DNA of 64,000 nucleotides from an uncultured Bacteroidota bacterium (GTDB lineage Bacteria; Bacteroidota; Bacteroidia; AKYH767-A; OLB10): NCBI GenBank assembly GCA_900696575.1, contig CAADHD010000004.1, positions 1 to 64,000 of the forward strand, read 5' to 3'. Shown piece by piece: positions 8,197 to 17,286 of this stretch (position 1 is its first letter; each line of letters starts with the position of its first letter). The notes under the pieces were generated by a model. It saw only the letters and a program-made list of their open reading frames with translations, ran no database searches and was not told where the DNA came from. The position numbers and the translations under genes were made by a program.

Positions 8197-9951
8197 TTAT
8201 CTCACCATTAAGGGAATGCTTACGGTCTTTTCATCCGTAATTACTCTGATGAAATAAACTCCGGGCGCTGCCGGTGCCGTGTTGATGAATAATTTATTTT
8301 CTCCCGCTTTCAGCTTTCCATTAAAAAACTCTGCCATCACGCGTCCAGTAATATCAGTCAGTTGAGCTACAGCTTGTACATTGGCTGAGGAAGTAACCGG
8401 TATGCAAGTGATTCCTTTTGATGGATTCGGGAATGGAAGATCAACAGTAAAATCAAAATTTTCAGTCATGCTGATTCCTGTTGTGCCAAGCACATCAAAA
8501 TACCAGTAACCGGCCGGGGCCGGCATCGGGCGTACCTGCGACTTTCCTGAAAAGGCATTGCCCTGCACGTAATAATAGATACGTGTACCCACAGGCTGAG
8601 CAGGAATATCTGCCAACCAGTAAGCAGGATTAAAACCCTGAACCATAGGAACGGGAGTGTAAGGCTGCAAGGTGTCAGTTCTGTAATACAAGGTGGCTGT
8701 CTGTATTCCGCTGCGGTGTTTCATCAATGCCTGAACGGTGTATGGATTCACATCATCATACGTATCGGGCAATGGCTGATGGGAAATAAGCAGCGGGTCA
8801 TCGGTGCCGATTTCTTTCGTAATGCAGTGTAATGCCCCTGAAGCGCCAATGCTTGACAAGGAATTGATGCCGACAACTTTATAGCCGGGCAATGCATCGC
8901 GGTAAATGCGCAGCGCTGTGGTATCGGAGGGGATATTGTAAGTAGGGACAATAATCGTTTTGTTGATAAATGATGAATTGGTATAGGTAAAATACCGTCC
9001 TCCGTTGTTGGGATACAAACCACCGTCAGCCGGCATAGGTATGCGAATGACTTTGTATGGCGTTCCATAAACCGAATTAAAGTTATTGAGAATATACTGC
9101 AGGTTGGCTTCAATCTGCGGGCCGTCTGCCACTCCTTGCGGATATTGCCCCACAAGCAGCGTTTCCTCATCCAACAGTTTCATGTGCATATCAATATGAT
9201 GAATGCCGTCATAAGGAAGTACCGTCATTTTAATATATCGGTTAATGCCCATGAAACGGTTCATGATGGTATCAATTTCGGCAGCAGTGTGTGTTACATT
9301 AAATCCTCCGGCAGGCGAGTTGTCGGTTAAAATCAGGTTAGAAGAAAAACCGGTTCCGAATCCATCGGTCATAAAATTTCCGCCTGTGTGAACCAGATCC
9401 CACGGAGAAGCGGTAGTTTCATAGAATGGGGTGTTCAGCAGATTGGCAAATACAGAAGGGATTACATTATCAAGAGGCCGCGGGCGGTTGTAAATCCAGT
9501 CAATGGTTATTAGTGTATCCACCTCATGGGTATAAGCGCTCCACAAACCGTAATCGCGACACCACACAGAGTTGAAGGGAGCTATTACGAACTGCACATT
9601 TTGCGTATCAACAGCTGGGGGTTGGTTCAGGTAGTTGATTACGGTGGTTGGGTTGGAGGTTACAATGTAAACCTTGGTTTCCTGTTTGGCATGACGGACA
9701 ATTTCCTTCAGCATGCTCTGGTACGAAGTCCAGGTTAGTTGCAGTCCCTGAAGTTCTTCCCATTCGCCAATGGTTCTGACAGGGGAAGCCGGAGGTGTTG
9801 TAAATAAAGGATTGGCCGGCTGACCGTTGCGTTCGGCATTGTACTGCGGCAGCAGGCTTCTTTCCTGTTCGGTCATGCGGTGAGGCAGGTCCTGCGCCTG
9901 AACACTGCCGGTACACAGAAGTAAAATTAGGAAAGCGTAAAGTTTTTTCAT
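8197..9951 (-). CDS. Secreted peptidylarginine deiminase-like (Porphyromonas type) enzyme with T9SS sorting domain
   Basis: A 584-aa protein with signal peptide (cleavage after VQAQ), an amidinotransferase-fold domain and a C-terminal T9SS domain (PFPNPSKG ... IPLMVR). Catalytic residues line up with those of Porphyromonas gingivalis PPAD: D133 (WCRDYG), H252-I-D254 (GIHHIDMHMKL), N325 (YTNSSF) and the nucleophile C376 (GALHCITKE). A GGNF segment typical of agmatine deiminase relatives is at ~190-193. PPAD converts C-terminal peptidyl-arginine to citrulline and ammonia; agmatine deiminase is the cytosolic relative. Signal peptide and sorting domain place this protein outside the cell. Whether it acts on protein arginine or on a small guanidino compound cannot be decided from sequence alone. 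A weak box TACTTTTA sits at 9971-9978 (minus). Confidence 0.85.
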   Translation of the reverse strand: MKKLYAFLILLLCTGSVQAQDLPHRMTEQERSLLPQYNAERNGQPANPLFTTPPASPVRTIGEWEELQGLQLTWTSYQSMLKEIVRHAKQETKVYIVTSNPTTVINYLNQPPAVDTQNVQFVIAPFNSVWCRDYGLWSAYTHEVDTLITIDWIYNRPRPLDNVIPSVFANLLNTPFYETTASPWDLVHTGGNFMTDGFGTGFSSNLILTDNSPAGGFNVTHTAAEIDTIMNRFMGINRYIKMTVLPYDGIHHIDMHMKLLDEETLLVGQYPQGVADGPQIEANLQYILNNFNSVYGTPYKVIRIPMPADGGLYPNNGGRYFTYTNSSFINKTIIVPTYNIPSDTTALRIYRDALPGYKVVGINSLSSIGASGALHCITKEIGTDDPLLISHQPLPDTYDDVNPYTVQALMKHRSGIQTATLYYRTDTLQPYTPVPMVQGFNPAYWLADIPAQPVGTRIYYYVQGNAFSGKSQVRPMPAPAGYWYFDVLGTTGISMTENFDFTVDLPFPNPSKGITCIPVTSSANVQAVAQLTDITGRVMAEFFNGKLKAGENKLFINTAPAAPGVYFIRVITDEKTVSIPLMVR

Positions 9952-10011
9952 AGAATTTTTTTGGGCTTTAAAAGTATGAAAGTCATGTTAACTGGGTGGG
10001 CATGCTTTCGG

Positions 10012-10122
10012 TCAGCATTTATCGCACCCTTTGTCTTTTTTTGTCATTCGTCTGAACAGGAAATAAACCGCCAGTGCCAATAAACCGGCAACAAATATTT
10101 TTTCAATCCATTCTAACGACAT
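10012..10122 (-). CDS. 36-aa Cys-tailed single-pass membrane peptide
   Basis: A short frame reads MSLEWIEKIFVAGLLALA, one transmembrane helix (~9-23), a basic stretch RRMTKK and a C-terminal tail GCDKC. The layout resembles the small Cys-rich membrane proteins found near FeoB iron transporters, but no feoB is present in the window, so that is only a resemblance. Support for expression: two exact CAAAAGTA boxes (TACTTTTG on the coding strand) at 10142-10149 and 10157-10164, the nearer 19 nt before the ATG. It sits alone between the SGNH lipoprotein gene and the PAD-like gene, all on the minus strand. Confidence 0.55.
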   Translation of the reverse strand: MSLEWIEKIFVAGLLALAVYFLFRRMTKKDKGCDKC

Positions 10123-10141
10123 CGGAAGGTAAAAGGCACAT

Positions 10142-10164
10142 CAAAAGTAATGTCCACAAAAGTA
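10142..10164 (-). promoter_or_regulatory. Two tandem -7 boxes TACTTTTG
   Basis: CAAAAGTA occurs at 10142-10149 and again at 10157-10164 on the plus strand, two exact TAnnTTTG boxes facing the 36-aa gene. Both lie just after the SGNH lipoprotein gene stops. Confidence 0.5.
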
Positions 10165-10172
10165 TCAGCCTG

Positions 10173-11507
10173 TTAAGGCATGTTGAGAGCAGGGTACTTC
10201 AATACTTCCACAGATCGTAAAGTGCTGTTGTAAGTGGCATTAATTGCATTGATGAAAAAATTGGTAATGATGGCATAACCTTGAGCAGTAGGCGTAAATC
10301 CATCGGAAGAATAAGTTCTTCCGGTAATGTATTTATTGGTAAACTTTACTCCGCTTACTATAATTCCTGAATTTAATTGTCTGAACAAACCATATAAATC
10401 AACATAAGCCAGATTATTGGCAATAGCAATTTGTCTTAGTTTATCATTAAATGAATTTATTCTGCCCCTGATGAAATTAAGTTCAGCCTCATCAAGCACG
10501 TGGCGGTCGCGGAATCCTTTAACCACATTATTCACAAAATCAAATGATCCGTAGCCATTGCAAATAGAATCGTAAGAAGCCGAAAGCAGAACATACTCAG
10601 TTTCTTTAAGCATGCGTACTCCCGAAACAGCGGTTGTATCGCGCAAAAGATAAGGGTTTCTGCCTTCCTGAAAGTTGATATTCGGATCAAGTGCAAAAAA
10701 GGCATTCAGTTGTGTCGCCTGGGCAGCGGTGAGCACAAGCCCGTCATAAGGAATGGTAGTGAAGTAGGGAATATCGGCAGGGTCAGGAATGTTGGCAATG
10801 GCTCCTTTGGCCCCGGTGGTTACCAGGGTGTTTACAATCACATCAACATTGGAATTAAAATAACTGATAGTGGTGATAGAATCGAAATTGGTTTCGCTGC
10901 CTCCGCCCAGGGCATAGTCATAAATATCTTCCTGACCAATAAGCAGGGTAAAAAAAGTAGGGTTTACAGAAACCGCTTCGCTTAAAAGAGTAGAGGTACC
11001 CGGAATTTTTGCAAAGCGTGCATAGAATGGGTTTCCAAGGGTGGTATTGCCGTAGAACTGATCATTGAAATGAAAGGATTTGGTGCCGGGCACTCCAAGA
11101 TTATTGAATGGTCCAAGTGAAGAAACATTATCTGTAAAAATGGAAGCATCTCCGGTACTTGCTTCGTATCGTGTAAAAAAATCTTTTCCACCGGTACATA
11201 GAGTTTCGTAAAAGAGTTTTAATTTCGAATTCCCGTCAAGGTTTATCCCGATGGTTGAGTTTACGGTAGGTTGTTTAAATGTTCCGCCACCGGCATCAGC
11301 AAAACTGGCGGAAAGAATAACCGGAAATGAGTTGGCCTGGCCTGATGTAAACAACGCGCCATCGGTAACACCGGCTGTAAACGAGCTTCCCAGAGCAACA
11401 TATCTTGAAAAATCGGCATTGCCTGATGAAGGGGCGGCAATTTCGATATCTGTTTTGCATGCGCTTAATGCAAACGTTGTAACAATGAGAATCAGAATTT
11501 TTTTCAT
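10173..11507 (-). CDS. SGNH/GDSL-hydrolase-like lipoprotein
   Basis: A 444-aa lipoprotein with lipobox LSAC (C17). The fold resembles the GDSL/SGNH hydrolases common in Bacteroidota: block I is ALGSSFTAG, and late blocks are LAYVDLYGLF and SSDGFTPTAQGYAIITNFFINAIN-like. Two usual catalytic or oxyanion positions look altered: the block III Gly-Asn-x-Asp is GQED here, and the C-terminal D-x-x-H reads DGFT, without His. It may be an inactive or diverged member. It starts 12 nt after the FadL-type porin gene stops, so the two form an operon, which suggests lipid or hydrophobic-substrate handling at the outer membrane. Confidence 0.78.
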   Translation of the reverse strand: MKKILILIVTTFALSACKTDIEIAAPSSGNADFSRYVALGSSFTAGVTDGALFTSGQANSFPVILSASFADAGGGTFKQPTVNSTIGINLDGNSKLKLFYETLCTGGKDFFTRYEASTGDASIFTDNVSSLGPFNNLGVPGTKSFHFNDQFYGNTTLGNPFYARFAKIPGTSTLLSEAVSVNPTFFTLLIGQEDIYDYALGGGSETNFDSITTISYFNSNVDVIVNTLVTTGAKGAIANIPDPADIPYFTTIPYDGLVLTAAQATQLNAFFALDPNINFQEGRNPYLLRDTTAVSGVRMLKETEYVLLSASYDSICNGYGSFDFVNNVVKGFRDRHVLDEAELNFIRGRINSFNDKLRQIAIANNLAYVDLYGLFRQLNSGIIVSGVKFTNKYITGRTYSSDGFTPTAQGYAIITNFFINAINATYNSTLRSVEVLKYPALNMP

Positions 11508-11519
11508 GACCGGTTTTTT

Positions 11520-12731
11520 TCAGAAATGATAATTAATGCCTGCGCCAAAAAAGTATCGGGTTGAATTGTAGCTTCCGTAAAAATAATTATCGGCATCCAC
11601 TCCTTTTCTTTCGAAAACATTTTCAAGCCCTGCGGCAACATCCACAGAAAATTGCGGCTTCGGTTTAAATTCTGCACCTAAGGCAAAACTCACCTTGTTG
11701 GCATCAGGATAACTTGGAATTACATGATCAGAATTATAGGGAGAAACTTCGTACGTCACTCCGCCTTTCATAATGAACTCTTCCACAAAAGCATATTGAA
11801 CTCCCAGTCGTCCCGAGAGGGAATTGTTTAACCGCAGATAAACAGGACCGCCATCAGCTACCGGAGATGAAAAGTAAAGCGAATCCAACCGTTTCCATCC
11901 TGAGTAACTTAATTCGGCTGTGGTTATAAGGTCTTCGTTAAAAGTAATGCTGGCCCCGGCAGTAACGCAATAAGGAAGCCTAATGGTAATATCAAATGCA
12001 TCTACAACAGGGTATAAATCCTGCCAGGATGAAGGAATGCGGCTGTAGGCAAGCGTTGAATTTTTAAGGTTCAGATTACCGTTCCATTTAATGGTTAACC
12101 CTGCCGAAAGACTTTCGTTGTACTTCAGAAATGAGCCAAGCATAAATCCCATACCCGAACCTTTGCCGTTTAAGGAAGCCTCGCCTTCGTTATTACCGGT
12201 TGCAAGCGCTTTGCGGTGATCATAATTTCCGTTGTGTATCAAAGCAGAAGCAGATACGGCAAACATTTCTGCAAACGTAAAACTGACGGAAGGCTGAATG
12301 GTCTTAATTCCAAGTTTCGATTCAATGGTTACAAACCTGCCCGGCCAGTTGTCTTCCCAACGGTGATGATACCCGAATGAGGAATAATAGGCGAGGCCGG
12401 CTCCTATTCTTTCATTTATCTGAAAGGTTGCACTGACGGAAGGCAGAAACCTTGAAGGATGAGCAGAGTGGTAATTCTCTGTTCCGGTTTCGAAATAAGA
12501 GGTCTTTGAAATGAGACCCGATATACCGGCACTGAACATCATTTTCTTGGGCAGAAAACCGATGGCTGCCGGATTATAAACAGCAGACGAAGACGATTGC
12601 GGAACGGCAACCTGTGCACCGGCCATTCCTGTTACCGAAACGGTTTTGGTGTTGGTCTCAAACCCACCGCCTGATAGTTTTGATGTAGCGATGAGAAGAA
12701 ATAATAGTGTAGCTGAAGCAATTTTTTTCAC
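11520..12731 (-). CDS. FadL/OmpP1/TodX-type outer-membrane transport protein
   Basis: A 403-aa outer-membrane beta-barrel with signal peptide. The N-terminal segment after cleavage has the family's pattern (GMAGAQVAVPQSSSSAVYNPAAIGFLP), and the barrel ends in the usual aromatic residue (FFGAGINYHF). FadL/TodX proteins let long-chain fatty acids or aromatic hydrocarbons pass the outer membrane by lateral diffusion. Many alternating beta strands are visible. It is first in an operon with the SGNH-like lipoprotein. A TACATTTG box (minus strand, 12736-12743) lies 4 nt before the ATG, implying a very short leader or a downstream start. Confidence 0.88.
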   Translation of the reverse strand: MKKIASATLLFLLIATSKLSGGGFETNTKTVSVTGMAGAQVAVPQSSSSAVYNPAAIGFLPKKMMFSAGISGLISKTSYFETGTENYHSAHPSRFLPSVSATFQINERIGAGLAYYSSFGYHHRWEDNWPGRFVTIESKLGIKTIQPSVSFTFAEMFAVSASALIHNGNYDHRKALATGNNEGEASLNGKGSGMGFMLGSFLKYNESLSAGLTIKWNGNLNLKNSTLAYSRIPSSWQDLYPVVDAFDITIRLPYCVTAGASITFNEDLITTAELSYSGWKRLDSLYFSSPVADGGPVYLRLNNSLSGRLGVQYAFVEEFIMKGGVTYEVSPYNSDHVIPSYPDANKVSFALGAEFKPKPQFSVDVAAGLENVFERKGVDADNYFYGSYNSTRYFFGAGINYHF

Positions 12732-12735
12732 AAGG

Positions 12736-12743
12736 CAAATGTA
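12736..12743 (-). promoter_or_regulatory. -7 box TACATTTG before the FadL-type operon
   Basis: CAAATGTA on the plus strand is an exact TAnnTTTG box on the minus strand, only 4 nt from the annotated ATG. If used, the mRNA would be nearly leaderless. Confidence 0.45.
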
Positions 12744-12899
12744 CTGGCTGACTGATTAGAGCATAAGGGCAGGGGTTTACTTAACAACCATCTTTTTAAC
12801 ATAAGCATGTTAAGTGAATTGAGGCATAAACTTTAATGATTGTTCGGGGTTTAAGTGTGCGCAATATACAGCAAAAGACCTTCGGGTCAAGCCTGACTT

Positions 12900-12907
12900 T
12901 ATATTTG
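12900..12907 (+). promoter_or_regulatory. -7 box TATATTTG upstream of lhgO
   Basis: An exact TAnnTTTG match 15 nt before the ATG at 12923. It rules against the in-frame extension starting at 12836. Confidence 0.65.
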
Positions 12908-12922
12908 CAGCTTAATAAAATA

Positions 12923-14140
12923 ATGCAGCCCGGTTCGGTTTATGACATTGTGATTGTTGGCGGTGGATGCGTGGGGTTATCGGCTGCATATAAAATTTCT
13001 GCTGTCTATCCTGAAAAAAAACTTCTTGTTGTTGAAAAAGAAAATCAATTGGCAGTTCACCAGACAGGCCGCAACAGCGGAGTAATCCACTCAGGACTTT
13101 ATTACAAGCCCGGCTCATACAAAGCCAAAAACTGTGTGGAAGGCAGGCGAGAACTGGTGACTTTTTCAAAGCAGCATCATATACCACATGATGTATGCGG
13201 AAAGGTTATTGTGGCTACACATATATCGGAGATTCCTCACATGAACCGCGTTTTCGATAACGGATTGAAAAACGGAGTGGAAGGAATTGAAAAAATTTCA
13301 GCAGATAAAATCCGTGAAATCGAACCATACTGTACAGGCATTGAAGGCATCTGGGTTCCATGCACTGGTATTGTTGATTACGTTGCCTTGTCAAACAAAC
13401 TGGCCGAACTCATCCGTGCCAAGGGCAGCGAGGTAAAAACCGGCATTAAGGTTACCGGTTTTCATCGTAACGGGAGAGAAACAACAGTCATTACTTCACA
13501 GGGAAAAATAAAGACAAGGTATCTGATTAACTGCTCAGGATTGTTTACCGACCGCATTGCAAAACTGCAAGGGGCAAAGCCCGATATGCAGATTGTCGGT
13601 TTCAGGGGCGACTATTATGACCTCACTGAAAAAGGAATGAGTAAGGTTCGCAACCTCATTTATCCTGTCCCCAATCCGCAGTTTCCTTTTCTGGGGGTGC
13701 ATTTTACACGCATGATTCATGGCGGAGTGGAATGCGGACCCAATGCAGTCTTTACTTTCAAACGCGAAGGCTATGGTAAAACCGATTTTAATTTTAAAGA
13801 TGCTGCTCAGGCCTTGACTTATCAGGGTACCTGGAAATTGTTTTTCAAACACTGGCAATTCGGGCTGGATGAATACCGCAGGGCATTCTCCAAAAAATTA
13901 TTTCTTGAACGATTGCGCAGATTGATTCCTTCGCTGCAAATGGATGAGATCACTCCGGGCAGGGCAGGAGTAAGAGCTATGGCATTGGATAAAAACGGAA
14001 ACATGATTGACGATTTTAAAATTGAATATCACGAACGTGCCCTGCATGTGCTCAATGCCCCCTCACCGGCTGCCACCGCCTGCCTTGCTATTGGCACTGC
14101 TATTAAAGAAATGGCTGATTTGCATTTTAAAAACTACTGA
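12923..14140 (+). CDS. lhgO: L-2-hydroxyglutarate oxidase
   Basis: A 405-aa FAD-dependent oxidase of the DAO family that converts L-2-hydroxyglutarate to 2-oxoglutarate. The N-terminal FAD-binding motif is [16 protein letters not shown]. Family hallmarks are [19 protein letters not shown] and VPCTGIVDY, followed near the C-terminus by [11 protein letters not shown]. The start at 12923 is set by the promoter box 15 nt upstream; the frame continues to 12836 but that would put the dinucleotide-binding motif unusually far from the N-terminus. It is followed after 32 nt by the ABC ATPase gene, which has a weak box of its own (TATCTTAG). Confidence 0.95.
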   Translation: MQPGSVYDIVIVGGGCVGLSAAYKISAVYPEKKLLVVEKENQLAVHQTGRNSGVIHSGLYYKPGSYKAKNCVEGRRELVTFSKQHHIPHDVCGKVIVATHISEIPHMNRVFDNGLKNGVEGIEKISADKIREIEPYCTGIEGIWVPCTGIVDYVALSNKLAELIRAKGSEVKTGIKVTGFHRNGRETTVITSQGKIKTRYLINCSGLFTDRIAKLQGAKPDMQIVGFRGDYYDLTEKGMSKVRNLIYPVPNPQFPFLGVHFTRMIHGGVECGPNAVFTFKREGYGKTDFNFKDAAQALTYQGTWKLFFKHWQFGLDEYRRAFSKKLFLERLRRLIPSLQMDEITPGRAGVRAMALDKNGNMIDDFKIEYHERALHVLNAPSPAATACLAIGTAIKEMADLHFKNY

Positions 14141-14172
14141 ACCAATCCTTCTATCTTAGCGCAACTTTTTTC

Positions 14173-14880
14173 ATGAGCAATCCTGTTATCAAATTAGTCA
14201 ACATCTCACGCATTTACCATGTAGGCGCTGAAGAAATCCGTGCTTTGCAATCCATCACAACAGAAATAAACCGGAATGAATACGTAGCAATGATGGGCTC
14301 ATCAGGTTCAGGCAAATCAACACTGATGAACATTATCGGCTGTCTGGATACCCCATCAGGTGGCGAATACTTTTTGAATGGTATTGCCGTAGCCAACATG
14401 AGCGACAACGAACTGGCTGAAATCCGAAACAAACAAATAGGTTTTATTTTTCAGACTTTTAATCTGCTGCCGAGAAACACTGCGTTGGAAAATGTTGCCC
14501 TGCCTTTGATTTATACGGGCATGAAAAAAGAAGAGCGCGATGAGCGTGCATTCAAAGCTTTGAGTGATGTTGGCCTGGCCGACAGGGTAACGCATAAACC
14601 CAACGAACTTTCGGGCGGTCAAAGACAAAGAGTAGCCATTGCCCGTGCATTGATAAACAAACCTTCCATCATCTTAGCCGATGAGCCTACCGGTAACCTT
14701 GATTCCAAAACCTCTTACGAAATCATGGAACTGTTTGCCGAAATCCATCAGCGCGGAAATACCATCATTGTGGTTACACACGAAGAAGACATTGCCCGCA
14801 GGGCACACCGCATCATTCGCCTTCGCGATGGTTTGATTGAATCGGACCAGCCGAATGCCGAAATGATGGCTCATCATTAA
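14173..14880 (+). CDS. MacB/LolD-type ABC transporter ATP-binding protein
   Basis: A 235-aa ATPase with Walker [10 protein letters not shown] (42-50), Q-loop [10 protein letters not shown], signature LSGGQRQR, Walker [16 protein letters not shown] and the H-loop VVTHEE. The sequence between motifs is that of the MacB/LolD/FtsE group, which powers lipoprotein release or export from the periplasmic side without moving substrate through a channel. No FtsX/MacB permease gene is adjacent, so the membrane partner must be encoded elsewhere. The cobalamin adenosyltransferase gene follows after 10 nt and is probably cotranscribed. Confidence 0.93.
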   Translation: MSNPVIKLVNISRIYHVGAEEIRALQSITTEINRNEYVAMMGSSGSGKSTLMNIIGCLDTPSGGEYFLNGIAVANMSDNELAEIRNKQIGFIFQTFNLLPRNTALENVALPLIYTGMKKEERDERAFKALSDVGLADRVTHKPNELSGGQRQRVAIARALINKPSIILADEPTGNLDSKTSYEIMELFAEIHQRGNTIIVVTHEEDIARRAHRIIRLRDGLIESDQPNAEMMAHH

Positions 14881-14890
14881 TGTTTTGGCT

Positions 14891-15439
14891 ATGAAAATTT
14901 ATACTAAGAAAGGCGATAAGGGAACTACTTCTCTCATTGGCGGAACAAGGGTAAGCAAAGCGCACATTCGTATTGAAGCCTACGGAACCGTGGATGAACT
15001 CAATTCATGGATAGGCCTTGTAGCCGATACTTTTAAAGCGGGAAAAGAAAAAAAGCTGCTGCGTAAAATTCAGGAGGAACTGTTTGTAATAGGCAGCCAC
15101 CTTGCTGCTGATCCTGCCAAATCAAAAATGAAACTTCCCGACATCAGTATTGAAGATGTGGCAATGCTTGAACAGGAAATTGACCGCATGAATGATAAAC
15201 TTCCTGCACTTACCTCTTTCATTCTTCCCGGAGGTAATGCACGGGTTTCTTATTGCCACATAGCCCGCTGCGTATGCCGCAGGGCTGAACGCAAAACGGT
15301 TTTGCTTAGTACGAAAAGCAAAGTAGAACTCATCATCATTACTTACCTGAACCGCCTTTCCGATTACCTGTTTGTGCTGGCCCGTTATGCTGCCTATCAA
15401 TCAGGAACGGAGGAGATAAAATGGTTGCCCCGCGGCTAA
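14891..15439 (+). CDS. PduO-type cob(I)alamin adenosyltransferase
   Basis: A 182-aa enzyme that transfers the adenosyl group of ATP to cob(I)alamin, giving adenosylcobalamin. The ATP-binding N-terminus KIYTKKGDKGTTSLIGG, then AYGTVDELNSWIG, ILPGG and CRRAERKTVLL are the PduO/EutT signatures. The ATG at 14891 gives the usual N-terminus; a TTG six bases upstream is less likely. It makes the cofactor that the CarH-like regulator at 29108 would bind. No mutase or other B12 enzyme is in the window. Confidence 0.94.
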   Translation: MKIYTKKGDKGTTSLIGGTRVSKAHIRIEAYGTVDELNSWIGLVADTFKAGKEKKLLRKIQEELFVIGSHLAADPAKSKMKLPDISIEDVAMLEQEIDRMNDKLPALTSFILPGGNARVSYCHIARCVCRRAERKTVLLSTKSKVELIIITYLNRLSDYLFVLARYAAYQSGTEEIKWLPRG

Positions 15440-15468
15440 TTCTCCTCCGAAAAGAGGCTTATCCCCCC

Positions 15469-15501
15469 TTTGTTTTATAGAAAAGTCTTTTTATACATTT
15501 G
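15469..15501 (+). promoter_or_regulatory. Complete Bacteroidota promoter TTTG-N21-TACATTTG
   Basis: The -33 TTTG at 15469-15472 and the -7 TACATTTG at 15494-15501 are separated by 21 nt, the best two-part match in the window. The leader to the DUF2795 ATG is about 85 nt. Confidence 0.7.
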
Positions 15502-15588
15502 CCCCCCTTTTAAAATGGGCAGGCAAAATTTTAAGACTGAAACTTTTTAACGAACAAACAGTAATCTGAAATAATAAAAAACTGAATT

Positions 15589-15810
15589 ATGTACTGGACA
15601 CTTGAATTAGCGCAGTATCTTGAAGATGCTCCCTGGCCGGCCACCAAAGATGAGTTGATTGACTTTGCCATGCGCTCGGGCGCACCCATGGAGGTAATTG
15701 AAAACCTGCAGGAACTCGAGGATGAAGGCGAAGCTTACGACAGCATTGAGGACATCTGGCCCGATTATCCTACCAAGGATGATTTCTTCTTTAACGAAGA
15801 CGAGTATTGA
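15589..15810 (+). CDS. DUF2795 family acidic small protein
   Basis: A 73-aa, strongly acidic protein. The sequence YWTLELAQYLEDAPWPATKDELIDFAMRSGAP is typical of DUF2795, a small helical family widespread in Bacteroidota whose role is unknown. The C-terminal tail is rich in Asp/Glu and aromatic residues (DDFFFNEDEY). It has its own strong promoter ~90 nt upstream and a terminator directly after, so it is a monocistronic gene, probably well expressed. Confidence 0.9.
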   Translation: MYWTLELAQYLEDAPWPATKDELIDFAMRSGAPMEVIENLQELEDEGEAYDSIEDIWPDYPTKDDFFFNEDEY

Positions 15811-15823
15811 TACTGCACAACAG

Positions 15824-15859
15824 AAAAGCCTGCTTCACCTAAATGAGGCAGGCTTTTTT
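15824..15859 (+). terminator. Intrinsic terminator of the DUF2795 gene
   Basis: The stem AAAAGCCTGC/GCAGGCTTTT (15824-15833 with 15848-15857) is followed by T residues, 13 nt after the stop. Confidence 0.85.
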
Positions 15860-15985
15860 GTTTTGCCTCCGGCTGATGTTCTTTCATCAACCGGTTTTGC
15901 ACGCCATCGTTTATCTCACTCCCATTTTCAAATTCCAAATTAACTCCCTCTTCCTCACTATCCTTGCAATCCATTTAAAGAAGTT

Positions 15986-17230
15986 TTGAGCCACGACCCG
16001 TTTTCATCGCTGCGGTTTAAAGAATACCGGTATTTTATCGGGGCAAGGCTTACGCTTACTATCGGGTTTCAGATACAGGCCATCGTCATTAACTGGATGG
16101 CTTATGAACATACCCGCGACCCGTGGACTCTTGGACTGATGGGCTTGATAGAGGCTATTCCGATTATTCTTGTTTCGCTTTTCGGAGGGCATTATGCCGA
16201 TAAGCTGAACCGCAGGAACATCATTCTTGCCTGCATAGGCGCGCTGATGGCGGGCTCGGCTTTTCTCACCTGGTTTGCGTATGATAAAACCGCCCATCTT
16301 CAAATGCTGGGTATATGGCCGCTGTTTGGTGTTATTTTTCTGATTGGCGTAGCCCGCGGATTTCTTGCACCGGCCGTGAATGCATTTGCCGCCCAATTAG
16401 TGCCTAAAGAAATTTTTGCCAATGCTGCCACGTGGAACAGCAGTGTATGGCAATTAGGCGCGGTAGCCGGTCCTGCTGCCGGTGGTTTGTTTTATGCATG
16501 GTTCGGGCCTGATATAACAGCTTTTATTTCTTTTCTGATGATGATGATGGCTGCTATGTTTTACCTGCTTATTAAACCGAAACCGTTTATGCCAGCCAAT
16601 ACGCATGAAAGCATCTGGCAAAGCCTCAGGACAGGAATCCGTTTTGTCATGAAAAATCAGGTGATTGTTTCGGCCATTACCCTCGATATGTTTGCCGTGC
16701 TGTTTGGCGGAGCCGTGGCCATGCTTCCGGTTTTTGCCGATCAGGTGCTGCATACAGGCCCGGATGGGTTAGGATACCTGAGAGCGGCACCGGCATTAGG
16801 CGCTGTTATCATGGCCATTATTCTGGCTTTTTATCCTCCGGTAAAAAACTCGGGAAAGCTGTTGTTGATGAATGTAGCATTATTCGGGGTCTGCATGATT
16901 GCTTTTGCGCTTTCAAAAAATTTTTATCTGTCGTTTGCGCTGCTGCTGCTCAGCGGCATGTTTGATAATGTAAGCGTAGTGATACGCCATACCATCATAC
17001 AGGCATTTACACCGAATGAAATGCGCGGCAGGGTTTCATCGGTCAATTCCATTTTTATTGGCGCTTCCAATGAAATAGGAGCATTCGAATCAGGTCTTGC
17101 AGCAAGGCTGATGGGATTGATACCTTCGGTTATTTTCGGAGGAGCCATGACACTGGCTGTAGTGGCAGGTGCTGTAAGGTTTGCTCCATCCCTGCGTAAG
17201 CTGCATTTAAAGAATGTGTTAAACGGATAA
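15986..17230 (+). CDS. MFS transporter, exporter type (MFS_3-like)
   Basis: A 414-aa membrane protein with about 12 transmembrane segments, related to the enterobactin-exporter-like branch of the major facilitator superfamily. Motifs: the loop 2-3 GGHYADKLNRRN signature, GVARGFLAPAVNAFAAQLVP and the late NEMRGRVSSVNSIFIGASNEIGAFESG. The only plausible start is TTG at 15986 (SHDPFSSLRFKEYRYF follows), since no in-frame ATG occurs before the first helix. A near-match box TATCCTTG lies at 15959-15966. Substrate unknown; relatives export siderophores or drugs. Confidence 0.9.
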   Translation: MSHDPFSSLRFKEYRYFIGARLTLTIGFQIQAIVINWMAYEHTRDPWTLGLMGLIEAIPIILVSLFGGHYADKLNRRNIILACIGALMAGSAFLTWFAYDKTAHLQMLGIWPLFGVIFLIGVARGFLAPAVNAFAAQLVPKEIFANAATWNSSVWQLGAVAGPAAGGLFYAWFGPDITAFISFLMMMMAAMFYLLIKPKPFMPANTHESIWQSLRTGIRFVMKNQVIVSAITLDMFAVLFGGAVAMLPVFADQVLHTGPDGLGYLRAAPALGAVIMAIILAFYPPVKNSGKLLLMNVALFGVCMIAFALSKNFYLSFALLLLSGMFDNVSVVIRHTIIQAFTPNEMRGRVSSVNSIFIGASNEIGAFESGLAARLMGLIPSVIFGGAMTLAVVAGAVRFAPSLRKLHLKNVLNG

Positions 17231-17255
17231 GAAAAAGCCCCGCGCAAGGCGGGGC
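17231..17255 (-). terminator. Terminator of the Trp-rich repeat gene
   Basis: The stem GCCCCGC/GCGGGGC (17237-17243 with 17249-17255) is preceded on the plus strand by five A residues, giving a U tract for minus-strand transcripts. It lies just past the end of the minus gene at 17287. Confidence 0.75.
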
Positions 17256-17286
17256 ACAACTCAGAAAAACTATGAAGCCTAAAATT

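Noticed and set aside
12779-12815. Inverted repeat ACTTAAC ... GTTAAGT upstream of lhgO
   Set aside because: Only seven bases per arm with a long spacer; too short to call an operator without conservation.
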